From contig MNZJ01000003.1 of the NCBI GenBank assembly GCA_001873565.1, forward strand, positions 1 through 33,875: a stretch of DNA of 33,875 bases, in the 5' to 3' direction. Made by a program: the position numbers and the translations under genes. Origin of the DNA: Candidatus Peregrinibacteria bacterium CG2_30_44_17 (lineage in GTDB: Bacteria > Patescibacteriota > Gracilibacteria > UBA1369 > UBA12470). The notes under the pieces were generated by a model. That model was not told where the DNA came from and did not search any database. It saw only the letters and a program-made list of their open reading frames with translations. Positions 1 through 10,628 of this stretch are shown here, one piece after another. How positions within the stretch are numbered: position 1 is the stretch's first letter; each line of letters begins with the position of its first letter.

Positions 1-813
1 GTCGAACATGTCGATTCCTCTGTCTACCGCTTCCAGTAGGTCTTCCGGCGTGCCAACGCCCATTAAATATCTTGGTTTGTCCTCATTGGTGTGAGGGATT
101 ACGGTCTCCAGTATTCTGTGCATTGTCTCTTTTGGTTCTCCGACGCTTAGTCCGCCTATCGCTGTGCCCGGTAAATCCAAATCTGTAATAAATTTGGCTG
201 ACTCTGTGCGCAAATCGTCGTATGTCACTCCCTGTATGATAGGGAATAAGGCTTGTGCGTTTTTCCTCCGGCTTTTTAGATTCTCGTGTGCGGATTTGCA
301 TCTGATTGCCCACTTATGTGTTCTTTCCATCGCTTCTTTCGCATAAGATTTGGTCGATTTGCCCGGTGCGCATTCATCAAAAGCCATGATTATATCTGCT
401 CCTATGTCGGTTTGTATCTCTATCGCTTTCTCTGGAGTAATGAAATGCTTAGATCCGTCCAGATAGCATTTGAACTCCGCTCCTTCGTCGGTGACCTTGG
501 TCATATCTTTTAGTGAAAAGATCTGGAATCCTCCCGAGTCTGTGAGTATTGGATGGCTCCATCCCGACCACTTGTGAATGCCGCCCATTTTTTTTATCAG
601 TTTCTCTCCCGGTCTTAGCATTAAATGATATGTGTTTGCCAAAATGATTTCGGCTCCAACATCTGTTAAATTCTGTGGAGTCATTGTTTTTACAGTAGCT
701 TTTGTGCCAACAGGCATGAAAACAGGAGTGTTAATCTCTCCATGAGGAGTTTTCAAAGTACCTGTGCGTGCCCTGCTACCTTCTTGCCTGCCGTGTATTA
801 CAAATTCGAACAT
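1..813 (-). CDS. tgt: queuine/preQ1 tRNA-ribosyltransferase, 3' part cut by window edge
   Basis: Manual translation from the ATG at 813: [70 protein letters not shown]...[13 protein letters not shown]...[17 protein letters not shown] family motifs. Absent from the ORF track because the frame is open at the edge. Confidence 0.95.
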   Translation of the reverse strand, partial: MFEFVIHGRQEGSRARTGTLKTPHGEINTPVFMPVGTKATVKTMTPQNLTDVGAEIILANTYHLMLRPGEKLIKKMGGIHKWSGWSHPILTDSGGFQIFSLKDMTKVTDEGAEFKCYLDGSKHFITPEKAIEIQTDIGADIIMAFDECAPGKSTKSYAKEAMERTHKWAIRCKSAHENLKSRRKNAQALFPIIQGVTYDDLRTESAKFITDLDLPGTAIGGLSVGEPKETMHRILETVIPHTNEDKPRYLMGVGTPEDLLEAVDRGIDMFD

Positions 814-1682
814 CTAGAAGTTCTGTTTCTTAAAAAGTGATCTGCTATTACGATTGCTACCATTGCTTCTGCTACCGGTGTTACTCTTGGGACGATACAT
901 ATGTCGTGTCGTCCTTTGATGCCAACCGATGGTGTCGGTTTGATTGCTATTTTTATCCTTATTTCGTTGCCTGTTGAAATGCCACCTAATGTGCCTTTCT
1001 TGCGCTTGTTGTTTTCGCTGCCGCTGGCTTCCGCTTCTTCGAATCCAAGGTCTATCTCGAACGCTTTTGTTGCACCTATCGACATGATGGCTTTTGCAAG
1101 GTCTGCCTCCAGTTTGTCGAATACAGGTTCCCCCAAGTTCTTTGGAGGGTTCTTAATCGTTATTTCGATGTGTCCTCCAGAGGAATCTTTCTTTGCCGGT
1201 GTCTTGTAGTCGTAAGTCGAAGTGATTTTTGTTTTTGGCGATACTTCTTTTAAAAGCAGTTTTGCTATTGCTCCTGCCATGACGCGTGATGCTGTTTCTC
1301 GTCCAGAAGCTCGTCCGCCACCTCGATAATCCCTGTGGCCATATTTGTCTTGATAAGTTTGGTCAGCATGACCCGGTCTTATCAGCTTCGGGTCGTAATC
1401 TTCCGACTTGGCGTCTTTGTTCCATATTTCCATTGCTATCGGAGTACCTATCGTTTTTCCTTCGAAGACTCCTGATAATATGCAGGCTTTGTCCTCTTCT
1501 TTGCGCTTTGTACTCATTTTGCTGCTACTGTCCGGTTTTCTACGATCTAGCTCTTTTTGGATGAATTTTTCGTCTATTTGTAGTCCTGCAGGGCATCCGT
1601 CTATAACAACTCCAATAGCAGGGCCGTGTGATTCACCCCAAGTCGTGATTCTAAAAAGTTGTCCGAAAGTGTTTCCAGCCAT
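798..1682 (-). CDS. aroC: chorismate synthase (compact, 294 aa)
   Basis: [74 protein letters not shown]; overlaps the tgt start by 16 bp. Confidence 0.95.
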   Translation of the reverse strand: MAGNTFGQLFRITTWGESHGPAIGVVIDGCPAGLQIDEKFIQKELDRRKPDSSSKMSTKRKEEDKACILSGVFEGKTIGTPIAMEIWNKDAKSEDYDPKLIRPGHADQTYQDKYGHRDYRGGGRASGRETASRVMAGAIAKLLLKEVSPKTKITSTYDYKTPAKKDSSGGHIEITIKNPPKNLGEPVFDKLEADLAKAIMSIGATKAFEIDLGFEEAEASGSENNKRKKGTLGGISTGNEIRIKIAIKPTPSVGIKGRHDICIVPRVTPVAEAMVAIVIADHFLRNRTSRCSNL

Positions 1683-1719
1683 AATCTTAAGTAGGTTATT
1701 GCTGCTTTCATTCTAAGAT

Positions 1720-1748
1720 ATAAAAAGACCTGCCGCAATGGCAGGTCT
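1720..1748 (-). terminator. intrinsic terminator of rpmE
   Basis: Minus strand AGACCTGCC-ATTGC-GGCAGGTCT followed by TTTTA; perfect 9-bp stem. Confidence 0.85.
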
Positions 1749-1776
1749 TCTGTAGTTCGGCTATAAGTGTTGTGTT

Positions 1777-2091
1777 TTACTCTTCTTCTTTTGCCAACTG
1801 ATTGGAAATCTTCTCGTTGAAACGCTCTTCCATGGTCTTCTTGCGCTTCTTAGGTTCTTTCTTTTGCGCCGCTTCCTGTTTCTTTTGCGCCGCTTCCTGT
1901 TTCTTCTTGAATTTGTCTACACGACCTGTTGTGTCTACGAGCTTCTGTTGTCCTGTGTAGAATGGATGACATTTCGAGCAAAGCTCTGTTTCCAATCCTT
2001 CCTTAGTGGATCCAACGATAAATTTGGCTCCGCATGAACAGGTTATAGTTGCTTCCTCGTTGTATTTAGGATGTGTGTCGTTTTTCTTCAT
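1777..2091 (-). CDS. rpmE: ribosomal protein bL31 with Lys/Gln-rich C-terminal extension
   Basis: [64 protein letters not shown]; CxC/CxxC zinc motif. Confidence 0.93.
   Translation of the reverse strand: MKKNDTHPKYNEEATITCSCGAKFIVGSTKEGLETELCSKCHPFYTGQQKLVDTTGRVDKFKKKQEAAQKKQEAAQKKEPKKRKKTMEERFNEKISNQLAKEEE
1858..1899. repeat. two exact tandem copies of a 21-bp unit inside rpmE (KKQEAAQ)
   Basis: TTTCTTTTGCGCCGCTTCCTG x2. Confidence 0.9.
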
Positions 2092-2123
2092 AATAGGAAT
2101 AGGGTTTTGTAGGGTTGCAATGC

Positions 2124-3431
2124 TTAGGCCTTTTTCTTCTTTTTAGCTGGTGCCTTCTTAGTAGCTTTTACCGCTTTTACTACCTCTGTCCTGATCGGTT
2201 TGGCCTGTTTTGCTCGAGGACTATACCTAGAAATTATATAGAATGCAAGACAAAGTAAGATTATGATAAACAGTCCGAGGGATATAATGAACCCCTTTGA
2301 ATATACTCTGATATCTACTTCTGCTGTTCTTGTTTCTCCCTGGTCGTCAGCAACTGTTAGAGTCAGTGTCCTTTTGCCGCTTTCCAGTGAGGTCATTTCG
2401 TATATCCCTTCCGTGCTGATTGTCTCCTCGCCCTCTCTCCATTCAAACTCTCCGATTTGACCATCCTCATCGTACGAATTTGTCGCATCTATTGTTATGG
2501 TTTGACCTGTTAAGTGGATGGGGAATCCTTTGTCTATTCTTATAATTGGTCCTTTGTTAGTGGCGTACTGATCTTCGTCGTCATTAAGTCCATCATTGTC
2601 ATCATCTGGATCGGCATTGTTGCCCACTCCATCGTTGTCATAATCGGCCCATTCTTCACTGTCTAACGGGAAGGCGTCTTCGGAGTCCGATATGCCGTCA
2701 TGGTCCGAGTCTTCGTCGAGAGGATCGGTATAAACTTCTTCCGAGTCAGGAATGCCGTCGCCATCATCATCGGAATCGGCATTGTCTCCGACGCCGTCTC
2801 CATCTGTATCCAATGTCTCGTTGTAATCGGTTGGCATTTCGTCCTCAGTATCTAGAGTGCTATCATTGTCATCATCGGTATCGGCGTTATTGCCGACGCC
2901 ATCTCCATCGGTGTCGATCCATTCCCCGCTATTAAGAGGGAAGGCGTCTTCGTAATCTGGGGTCCCATCATTGTCATCATCGGTATCGGCGTTATTGCCG
3001 ACGCCATCTCCATCGGTGTCATAGTCTACTGTGACGGTTCTGTATATAGTATTGTTGCTGCTATCATCGCCTGTATAGTCCCATGGATATACAGTAATAG
3101 ATATTTGTTGAGTCCCTGCCGGAGGTGTCCAGCTCACAAAAACTGTGTCTGTTGCTCCTGCTAGCACGGAGATCGGTTGGTCTGACGAAATCTGTGTTCC
3201 TGTTGTGTTATTCCAGAATTGAATTGTTCCAAGCAGATCCGCATTAGAATCGTTTCCTGCTGTGGCGTAGATCATGACGGGAATATTTTCTACAAAATAC
3301 TCTGTAGAAAAATAGGCACTGCTATCTGACAGGTATAGATCACTGCCTGCGGCTATAGCGTTTAACGGGAGTAATAGTGATGTTAGCAAAGCTAGCATGC
3401 ACATACTGAAAGATGCTTTGAATTTTGCCAT
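2124..3431 (-). CDS. secreted, membrane-anchored thrombospondin type 3 (calcium-binding) repeat protein with PKD-like domain
   Basis: Signal peptide, repeated [22 protein letters not shown] units, PKD-like C-terminal domain, C-terminal TM helix and Lys-rich tail. Confidence 0.85.
   Translation of the reverse strand: MAKFKASFSMCMLALLTSLLLPLNAIAAGSDLYLSDSSAYFSTEYFVENIPVMIYATAGNDSNADLLGTIQFWNNTTGTQISSDQPISVLAGATDTVFVSWTPPAGTQQISITVYPWDYTGDDSSNNTIYRTVTVDYDTDGDGVGNNADTDDDNDGTPDYEDAFPLNSGEWIDTDGDGVGNNADTDDDNDSTLDTEDEMPTDYNETLDTDGDGVGDNADSDDDGDGIPDSEEVYTDPLDEDSDHDGISDSEDAFPLDSEEWADYDNDGVGNNADPDDDNDGLNDDEDQYATNKGPIIRIDKGFPIHLTGQTITIDATNSYDEDGQIGEFEWREGEETISTEGIYEMTSLESGKRTLTLTVADDQGETRTAEVDIRVYSKGFIISLGLFIIILLCLAFYIISRYSPRAKQAKPIRTEVVKAVKATKKAPAKKKKKA
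2862..3020. repeat. 54-bp exact direct repeat (2862-2915 and 2967-3020) encoding TSP3 units
   Basis: ATCATTGTCATCATCGGTATCGGCGTTATTGCCGACGCCATCTCCATCGGTGTC occurs twice, offset 105 bp. Confidence 0.9.
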
Positions 3432-3452
3432 TTTTTTGTTTTTTAATGTTGT

Positions 3453-6203
3453 TTAAACCGGCAATTGATTCGCCTCAACAGTCTGTTCTTCGGATGTCTC
3501 GGCACTCTCGTCCACGTCTTCATCTGTTTTCACCTTCTCTATAACTGAGATTGAGGCTACTTGGTCGTCTCCTTTCAGTCTCATTAAATACACTCCTTGT
3601 GTGGCACGTCCTCTAGAAGGGATACCATTAAGTGGCATTCTTATTATTTGGCCTTGTCTTGATATGATGATTAAATCTGCATCTGTACCTTCTTTTATCA
3701 CGCTTGCACCCAAAACTTTGCCTGTCTTTTGAGTTATGTTGGCAGTTTTTACTCCCGAACCTCCTCTGGATTGGAACCTGTAATTGACCAGAGATGTCCT
3801 TTTGCCAAGGCCGTTACCCATAACTACCAAGAGATCTTCTTCGTCACTCTTAACAACGTCCATTTGTACACAGTAGTCACCTGGCTTTACTCTTATGCCT
3901 CGCACTCCCATGGATGCGCGTCCCATAGCTCTTGCGTCGGCTTCGTCGAATTTAATACACTTGCCTTCATGAGTGACGATGACGACCCTGTCTCCAGGGT
4001 TTGTTTGGCGTACCCATTCAAGGCTGTCGTCTTCTCTGAGTTTGATTGCTATGAGTCCTGTTTTTCTGATGTTCTTAAAGTCTTCGATAGGTGTTTTCTT
4101 GATCGTTCCTTTGTGCGTAGCCATAATCAGATATTTTCCTGTTCGTTCTTCGTCGGCTGTTAGGATAGAAGTTATGTCTTCTCCTTCGCCCAATTGTAAC
4201 AAGTTGACGATAGGAGTGCCTTTTGCTTGTCTGGCGGCTTGTGGCAATTCGTATACAGGCAGTTTGAATACGCGACCTTTGCTTGTGAAAAACATGATGT
4301 CGTCGTGGTTCATTGCCGCCTTAATGATTGCTATTTCGTCTTCTTCTTTGGTCGACATCCCTATTACTCCTTTGCCTCCACGTTTTTGTACCTTGAATGA
4401 AGATGGAGGTAGTCTCTTGATGTAGTTCTCTTTCGTGAGACTTATTACCATCGGTGCATTAGGAATTGTATCTTTTTGAGATATTTGTCCTACTGCATGA
4501 GGAATGACCTCTGTTCTTCGTTCGTCAGCGTATTTTTCTTTGATTTCCGCAAGCTCGTCTTTCATGATTTTGATGACTTTCTCCGTGTCAGCAAGTATGC
4601 CTTCCAGCTCCTCTATTAGTGCTAATTTTGCTTTGTATTCATCCTCTATCTTTTTTCTTTCGAGTCCTGCTAAAGTCTGCAGTCTCATTTCCAGAATAGC
4701 GCTTGACTGGAGTTCGGATAGCTTGAATTTCTTCATCAAAGCAGCATGTGCATCCTCCTTTGTAGGCGATTTCCTGATGGTCTCGATGACTGCGTCAATG
4801 TTGTCTAGGGCGATAGTTAGCCCTTCCAATATGTGAGCTCGTGCTTTCGCTATTTTGAGTTCGTATATAGTCCTGTTTGTGATGACATCTTTGCGATGTG
4901 CTATGAAGTATTCGAGTACCTGTTTAAGGTTCAATAGTCTTGGCTGTATGCCGTCTACCAATGCGATCATGTTCATGTTGAAGCTTGTCTGCATCGGAGT
5001 TAATTTGTACAGCTGGTTGAGTATCTTTTTTGGGTATGAATCTTTTTTCAGTTCTATTGATACACGAATTCCCTCTCTGTTTGATTCGTCACGTATGTCT
5101 GTAATGCCTTTTATCTTCTTGTCTCTGACCAAATCAGCAATCTTTGTGACAAGAGTTGCTTTGTTCACTTGGTAAGGGATCTCGGTAATGATGATTTGGA
5201 ATCTGCCTCCTTTTTTCTCTTCGATATCGGCCTTAGCTCTCATCACTATGCCTCCGCGTCCATTTGTGTACATCGCTTTGATCGCCTCTGTATCATAAAT
5301 CATGCCTGCGGTAGGGAAGTCAGGTCCTTTTATAAACTCCATTATATCGTCGATTGTGCACTCGGGGTTGTTTGATAGATGGATTGTCGCGTCTATGACC
5401 TCCCCAAGGTTGTGTGGAGGTATATTTGTCGCCATACCTACGGCTATACCCATGGTTCCGTTGAGCAGAAGTTGTGGCACTCTTGTTGGCAGAACTTTTG
5501 GTTCCTTGAGTTTTCCATCATAGTTTGGAGCCCAAGGTATTGTCTCTTTCTCTATATCTGCGAGTAACTCTTCTGCCATCTTCTCCATTTTTGCCTCTGT
5601 ATAACGCATGGCTGCAGCACTATCTCCATCAATTGATCCAAAGTTACCCTGTCCGCGTACAAGCATGTATCTCATCGAGAAATCTTGTGCCAAACGTACC
5701 ATGGAGTCGTATACGGCGCTGTCTCCATGTGGATGATATTTACCAAGTACGTCACCTACGACAGTAGCTGATTTCCGGAAGGATGAAGTAGGTCTTAGTC
5801 CAAGTTCGTGCATTGAGTATAAAATACGTCTGTGTACCGGCTTGAGACCATCTCGTACGTCCGGCAGGGCGCGGGATACGATGACGCTCATCGCATAATC
5901 CAGGTAGCACTCCTCCATTTCATCTGAAATGTTGCGGAGTGAGCCTGATAACATCTCCATCTGCGATGGGGTGCCTCCATCATCGCCTTCATCTGCGCTC
6001 GGTTTTTCTTCTTCTGCGTCAAACAGCGCTGGTTCCTCGTCGTTATCAGTTTCTTGTTCATTGATTTCTATGTCTTTGCTCTTAGTATCTTCTATCTTTT
6101 TAGGAGCTTTGCTTTGTTTTTTCTCTTCAGTTCCAGGTTTTTTAGGTGCTGATTTCTTTTTGATTTCTTTGTTGTTTTCATCGTTTTTCTTTTTCGGTGC
6201 CAT
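3453..6203 (-). CDS. gyrA: DNA gyrase subunit A with charged N-terminal extension
   Basis: [85 protein letters not shown]; GyrA-box-like QKRGGKG. Confidence 0.97.
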   Translation of the reverse strand: MAPKKKNDENNKEIKKKSAPKKPGTEEKKQSKAPKKIEDTKSKDIEINEQETDNDEEPALFDAEEEKPSADEGDDGGTPSQMEMLSGSLRNISDEMEECYLDYAMSVIVSRALPDVRDGLKPVHRRILYSMHELGLRPTSSFRKSATVVGDVLGKYHPHGDSAVYDSMVRLAQDFSMRYMLVRGQGNFGSIDGDSAAAMRYTEAKMEKMAEELLADIEKETIPWAPNYDGKLKEPKVLPTRVPQLLLNGTMGIAVGMATNIPPHNLGEVIDATIHLSNNPECTIDDIMEFIKGPDFPTAGMIYDTEAIKAMYTNGRGGIVMRAKADIEEKKGGRFQIIITEIPYQVNKATLVTKIADLVRDKKIKGITDIRDESNREGIRVSIELKKDSYPKKILNQLYKLTPMQTSFNMNMIALVDGIQPRLLNLKQVLEYFIAHRKDVITNRTIYELKIAKARAHILEGLTIALDNIDAVIETIRKSPTKEDAHAALMKKFKLSELQSSAILEMRLQTLAGLERKKIEDEYKAKLALIEELEGILADTEKVIKIMKDELAEIKEKYADERRTEVIPHAVGQISQKDTIPNAPMVISLTKENYIKRLPPSSFKVQKRGGKGVIGMSTKEEDEIAIIKAAMNHDDIMFFTSKGRVFKLPVYELPQAARQAKGTPIVNLLQLGEGEDITSILTADEERTGKYLIMATHKGTIKKTPIEDFKNIRKTGLIAIKLREDDSLEWVRQTNPGDRVVIVTHEGKCIKFDEADARAMGRASMGVRGIRVKPGDYCVQMDVVKSDEEDLLVVMGNGLGKRTSLVNYRFQSRGGSGVKTANITQKTGKVLGASVIKEGTDADLIIISRQGQIIRMPLNGIPSRGRATQGVYLMRLKGDDQVASISVIEKVKTDEDVDESAETSEEQTVEANQLPV

Positions 6204-6304
6204 ATTTCAAGATTAACTTTATATTTTCACAACCGTTAATTTATCAGAAAACCGTTTGTGTGGGAAGGGGAAGTGAATATATGTGTTTTTGTGTGATTCG
6301 GGTG

Positions 6305-6333
6305 TTGACAATTCGCTTCAAGATGTTAGAATT
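6305..6333 (+). promoter_or_regulatory. promoter TTGACA-17-TAGAAT for the GGDEF gene
   Basis: TTGACA 6305-6310, 17-bp spacer, TAGAAT 6328-6333. Confidence 0.7.
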
Positions 6334-6361
6334 GATTTCTGCAAATTATAATATATTAAAC

Positions 6362-7630
6362 ATGGGTTTAGATAATGATAATGAGGGGCCTGTAGATCAT
6401 ATGCGTCTACCGCTTCGGCCTGATGTTATGCGGGATGCTATGGCTCGTTTTATGGATCTTAAGAGTGATGCGTCAGATAGATTACTGCAAGATGTTTTTG
6501 CTGGTGGTGTTGAGGAGCAATTATTGCCGTTTGAGAGTGGTGTCTTGAAGCCTGCCGTAATGCATCGCATGATCCATACGTTGTCTGATGAGCTTAGTGC
6601 TATGATTACGCTTAGGGATGCCGGTGACTCATTTGATAGTGATAGGGCTGCTACGCTACTGCGTAATCTTGGTGTGCTTATCGGTTGTTTCGAGGGTTAT
6701 TTGGAACAGTACTATGATGAGACTGAAGCTCGTAAGTTTGTTGAGAGGCTTATTGACATATTGGTGAGGTTCCTTTCCGATTATGCCAAAATTGATGTTA
6801 CTGAGGTCGGTGAGGATTTCCGAAGCAGATTGGCTGGCGTATCAAGTGTTTTGGGTATTGAGCGAAATGTTGCCGACACCGGAGATCTGCTTAAGACGGA
6901 TGTGGCTAGGAAGTTCCATCAGTGGTTCGCCGATTTAGTGGCAGCCAGGTTGCAGAAGAAAGTTGCCGAAGAGAGTAGAGACCTCTCGATGACTGATCAG
7001 CTCACAGGTTTGCTGAATAGGCATGGTGCTGAAATCTATAACAGAAGGATCTTCATGGAAGCCAGATTGGCTTCAGGAGGGCAGAGGGCATCCGATATTT
7101 TAGACAACAAAGGTTGTGCAGTGATTTTCTTGGATATTGATCATTTTAAGCGTTTCAATGACGAGCATGGTCATGCTTCCGGAGATGCTGTTTTGAAGCA
7201 TTGCGCGAGAATCATATCCATGTTATCTCGCGACGGTGATGTTGTGTCCCGTCGCGGCGGTGAGGAGATTGTTGTTACTCTATCCAATGTCTCCGAGGAA
7301 GAGTCGCTGTTGATTGCGGAAAGGTTCAGATCTCATGTTGAGGAGGAGGGGTCTAGTATCCAAGAAGGATTACCTCCTGTCACCGTTTCGGTTGGTGTTT
7401 TTCATTGTTCCGGAGATGCCGTGCCTCATGAGCCTGATACAGCTATTAACTATGCTGATCGAGCTATGTATGGAGCTAAACAGCAAGGCAGAAACAAGGT
7501 TGTGTATTACGATCATCAGGCGCAGAGGTATAGGACTGTCGAATCTGTCAGCAAAACAGAAGGCGATTCTCCCAGTGATTACACGATTGCTGTTGTATCT
7601 TCCGATCCATTCTCTGTTGATGTGAATTAG
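6362..7630 (+). CDS. GGDEF-domain diguanylate cyclase-like protein (start re-assigned from 6197)
   Basis: DQLTGLLNRHGAEIYNRR...CAVIFLDIDHFKRFNDEHGHASGDAVLKHCARIISMLSRDGDVVSRRGGEEIVVTL; promoter at 6305-6333 lies downstream of the 6197 ORF start. Confidence 0.88.
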   Translation: MGLDNDNEGPVDHMRLPLRPDVMRDAMARFMDLKSDASDRLLQDVFAGGVEEQLLPFESGVLKPAVMHRMIHTLSDELSAMITLRDAGDSFDSDRAATLLRNLGVLIGCFEGYLEQYYDETEARKFVERLIDILVRFLSDYAKIDVTEVGEDFRSRLAGVSSVLGIERNVADTGDLLKTDVARKFHQWFADLVAARLQKKVAEESRDLSMTDQLTGLLNRHGAEIYNRRIFMEARLASGGQRASDILDNKGCAVIFLDIDHFKRFNDEHGHASGDAVLKHCARIISMLSRDGDVVSRRGGEEIVVTLSNVSEEESLLIAERFRSHVEEEGSSIQEGLPPVTVSVGVFHCSGDAVPHEPDTAINYADRAMYGAKQQGRNKVVYYDHQAQRYRTVESVSKTEGDSPSDYTIAVVSSDPFSVDVN

Positions 7631-7658
7631 CGCGGCGTATATCTTGACTGCTTAAGCA

Positions 7659-7687
7659 TTGATTCTTTTCGGCTTTTTTGGTATAAT
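7659..7687 (+). promoter_or_regulatory. promoter TTGATT-17-TATAAT for the virB4-like gene
   Basis: TTGATT 7659-7664; TATAAT 7682-7687. Confidence 0.6.
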
Positions 7688-7710
7688 TATCAGATATAAA
7701 TTTGATATAA

Positions 7711-10155
7711 ATGCCAAATCAGACGGACACAGACAGCAAGGTGCAGACGGTAGATAGCAAGACGCAGACAGCAGATGTGGCTTCTGTAAGCGAACTTCAA
7801 AAAGTCGACGCGACGGCTAATATTGTCCAGGTGACGCCCGGCAAGACTGCTCTGGTGCAGCAAAAACCTGCTGCAAAACCTTCAATTCTAGACAATATCA
7901 AAGGTTTGTTTGGTAAAAAAACAGCGGATGGCAAGGCTCAGATAGCAGGTAGCAATACACAGACAGCAGATGGGAAGGAGCAACCTCTCACTGCAGAAGA
8001 GCGCAAAGAGATATTGGAAACAGAGAAACTTTACAATGAAGGTTTGACCTCTATCAGGGATATTATCGCCCCCGCTTCTTATGAAGTGTTTTATGATCAT
8101 ATCAATGTCGAGGGGCTTTATGCGCAGAGTTATTATGTATATGCTTATCCTCGTTATCTCGAAACGAACTGGCTTTCGCCGATAGTGAATTTTGAGGTTA
8201 CGATGGATGTTTCGCAGTTCATATATCCTGTTGGATCCGCTCAGATTATGCGTACTCTTAAGAGAAAAGTTGCGCAGTTCCAAGCTTCACTCCGTATGAA
8301 TCGTGAGAAGGGAAATGTAAGTGATCCTGCTCTTGAGACAGCTCTCGAAGATGCTGAACAACTCCGTACAGAACTTCAACGCGGACAAGAGAAGTTCTTC
8401 CAGTTTGGGATGTATATGACTATATATTCCGATGACATGAAGAAGCTCCAGAAAATTACAAAGCAGCTTGAAAGTCTACTTGGAGGCAAGTTAATTCTCA
8501 CTAAGAAGGCTAATCTTCAACAGGAGTACGCTTTTAATTCTACAATACCTATCTGTTTGGATGAGCTGCAGGTTAATTCGAATATGAATACATCTCCGCT
8601 TTCCAGTACATTCCCGTTCATCAGTTCCGAATTAACGTCGAATGACGGTATTCTTTACGGTCTTAATAGGCATAACGAGAGTCTTGTTGTTTTTGACAGG
8701 TTCTCCCTTGAGAATGCCAACTCTGTCGTTTTTGCCAAGTCTGGTGCCGGTAAATCTTATGCTATTAAACTTGAGGTACTCAGATACCTGATGATGGGTG
8801 TCGATGTGATTGTTATAGATCCTGAGAATGAGTATGAGTCACTTGCTGAATCTGTTGGTGGTAGTTATTTGAGAGTGTCTTTGAACTCTGACAAAAGAAT
8901 TAATCCTTTTGATCTGCCCGCGCCTGTAGATCAGGCCGAGCTTAAGCCTGGAGACCTTCTTAGATCAGCTATTATCGATCTAACAGGTTTGATGAAGCTT
9001 ATGATGGGCGACATGACTCCTACCCAAGAAGGTATTTTGGATAGAGCTTTGATTGACGTATATGCGACAAAAGGTATCACGATGGATACACCTAATCCTT
9101 CACAGTTCAATCCGCCTACTATGGAGGATTTCCATGCGGTTCTCTCTTCAATGGACGGAGCTGAGGATATGGCTCAAAGAATTCAGAAATTCACTACAGG
9201 TACTTACTCCGGTGTTTTCAACAAGCCTACCAATGTGAATCTAGACAAAGGTCTTGTGGTTTTCTCGGTACGCGACCTTGAAGATCAGCTTAGGCCGATC
9301 GCTATGTATATTATTTTGAGTTATATATGGAATAGAGTAAGAAGCGAGCTTAAAAAGAGGATTCTCGTGATTGACGAGGCATGGTCTATGATGCAGCATG
9401 ATGATAGTGCCAAGTTCTTATTCGGGCTTGTTAAGAGAGCTCGTAAGTATTATTTGGGCGTCTCTACGATTACTCAGGACGTTGAGGATTTTATGAGGAG
9501 TGATTTCGGCAAGCCGATCATTACGAACTCGTCTATGCAGATTCTCTTAAAACAGTCTCCGACTGCGATGGAGATGCTACAAAAAGTTTTCAATCTAACA
9601 GAAGGAGAAAAGTACATGCTTCTCAATAGTGGAGTCGGTCAAGGGCTCTTCTTTGCGGGACTTAAGCATGTGGCGCTCCAAATCATAGCCTCTTATACCG
9701 AAGACAAGATTATTACTACAAATCCCGAAGAGATTCTCAAGGGTAGGAGTGAGCGCATTTTTGAAAATGCTGAAAAGGAGCAGAATGCAGATGACAAGGC
9801 ACAGACAGCAGATGACAAGACACAGACAGCAGATGACAAGACACAGCCAGCAGAGGGTGATACTCAAAACGTTGAGAGTGCGGATTATACATTCGACAAT
9901 ACGAGCCAGCTTCTCGGTAATTTAGAGCAGACCAAAGAGGTCGCCGAAGCTAGAATCGAGAGTCAGGACGTGATGCAGACAGCAGATAACAAGACACAGA
10001 TGGTAGAGAGTGATAGTCAAGAGTTAGTAGTAGGTAGTAGTGTTGCAGTCCCTACGGATCAGCCAGTTATGCGGCCTGTTAGTTCGGAGATAGTTTCTCC
10101 GCAATCAGAGAATACCCAGCCAGCTGAAGTTACACCTGAGCCTCCCGTATCTTAA
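7711..10155 (+). CDS. virB4: VirB4-family type IV secretion/conjugation-like ATPase with DDKTQTA repeat tails
   Basis: VVFAKSGAGKSYAIKLEVLRYLMMGVDVIVIDPENEYE (Walker A and downstream), KKRILVIDEAWSMMQHDDSAKFLFGLVKRARKYYLGVSTITQDVEDF. Confidence 0.85.
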   Translation: MPNQTDTDSKVQTVDSKTQTADVASVSELQKVDATANIVQVTPGKTALVQQKPAAKPSILDNIKGLFGKKTADGKAQIAGSNTQTADGKEQPLTAEERKEILETEKLYNEGLTSIRDIIAPASYEVFYDHINVEGLYAQSYYVYAYPRYLETNWLSPIVNFEVTMDVSQFIYPVGSAQIMRTLKRKVAQFQASLRMNREKGNVSDPALETALEDAEQLRTELQRGQEKFFQFGMYMTIYSDDMKKLQKITKQLESLLGGKLILTKKANLQQEYAFNSTIPICLDELQVNSNMNTSPLSSTFPFISSELTSNDGILYGLNRHNESLVVFDRFSLENANSVVFAKSGAGKSYAIKLEVLRYLMMGVDVIVIDPENEYESLAESVGGSYLRVSLNSDKRINPFDLPAPVDQAELKPGDLLRSAIIDLTGLMKLMMGDMTPTQEGILDRALIDVYATKGITMDTPNPSQFNPPTMEDFHAVLSSMDGAEDMAQRIQKFTTGTYSGVFNKPTNVNLDKGLVVFSVRDLEDQLRPIAMYIILSYIWNRVRSELKKRILVIDEAWSMMQHDDSAKFLFGLVKRARKYYLGVSTITQDVEDFMRSDFGKPIITNSSMQILLKQSPTAMEMLQKVFNLTEGEKYMLLNSGVGQGLFFAGLKHVALQIIASYTEDKIITTNPEEILKGRSERIFENAEKEQNADDKAQTADDKTQTADDKTQPAEGDTQNVESADYTFDNTSQLLGNLEQTKEVAEARIESQDVMQTADNKTQMVESDSQELVVGSSVAVPTDQPVMRPVSSEIVSPQSENTQPAEVTPEPPVS
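9787..9849 (+). repeat. three tandem 21-bp units within the virB4-like gene; related units at 7729-7776, 7921-7976 and about 9970-10000
   Basis: gcagatgacaag(g/a)cacag(a/c)ca x3. Confidence 0.88.
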
Positions 10156-10195
10156 GCGGTTGCAATTTGGTTCTTTCGCATATTTAATATGAGCC

Positions 10196-10594
10196 ATGCG
10201 TGATAATAAATGGCTCGAAAATTTGTTTGATGAGATGTGGGAGAAGTATTTTTTTGATGTGAGAAGGGCTAATCAAATCGAGGTGAAGTTCTCGCGTAAA
10301 GCTAGGACAAGACTTGGTTCTATTCGGATGACTCGTGATAAGAAGAAGTCGATAATACTGCTTAACGGTCTTTTCAGAGATTCGCTTATTCCAACTCAGG
10401 TTGTTGAGGGTGTTTTGGCCCATGAAATTGTTCATTACGCTCATGGTTTTTGTTCTCCGTTAAAAAGGCAACATAGGCATCCACACAAAGGTGGAGTTGT
10501 TAAAAACGAGATGGTCTCCAGAGGGCTTGAGCATCAATACCGCATTGAGAAGGCTTGGACCAAAGATAATTTTGTTAAGGAAGTTTCGTTGTGA
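10196..10594 (+). CDS. SprT/YgjP-like zinc metalloprotein
   Basis: VVEGVLAHEIVHYAHG (HExxH) ... KNEMVSRGLEHQYRIEKAW. Confidence 0.6.
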   Translation: MRDNKWLENLFDEMWEKYFFDVRRANQIEVKFSRKARTRLGSIRMTRDKKKSIILLNGLFRDSLIPTQVVEGVLAHEIVHYAHGFCSPLKRQHRHPHKGGVVKNEMVSRGLEHQYRIEKAWTKDNFVKEVSL

Positions 10595-10628
10595 TAGAAT
10601 CCGCTTCCTAATTCCATATTTCAACCCT

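Noticed and set aside
901-1716. Antisense ORFs over aroC (901-1209, 1286-1564, 1408-1716), and similar ones over gyrA, radA, nadB and gyrB
   Set aside because: They lie opposite strongly supported genes and lack domain or promoter support.
9787-9849. CRISPR-like repeats
   Set aside because: Tandem in-frame 21-bp coding units with no spacers and no cas genes nearby.
10491-10628. N-terminal part of the 10491 ORF
   Set aside because: Overlaps the SprT-like CDS out of frame; ATG 10629 is the more plausible start.
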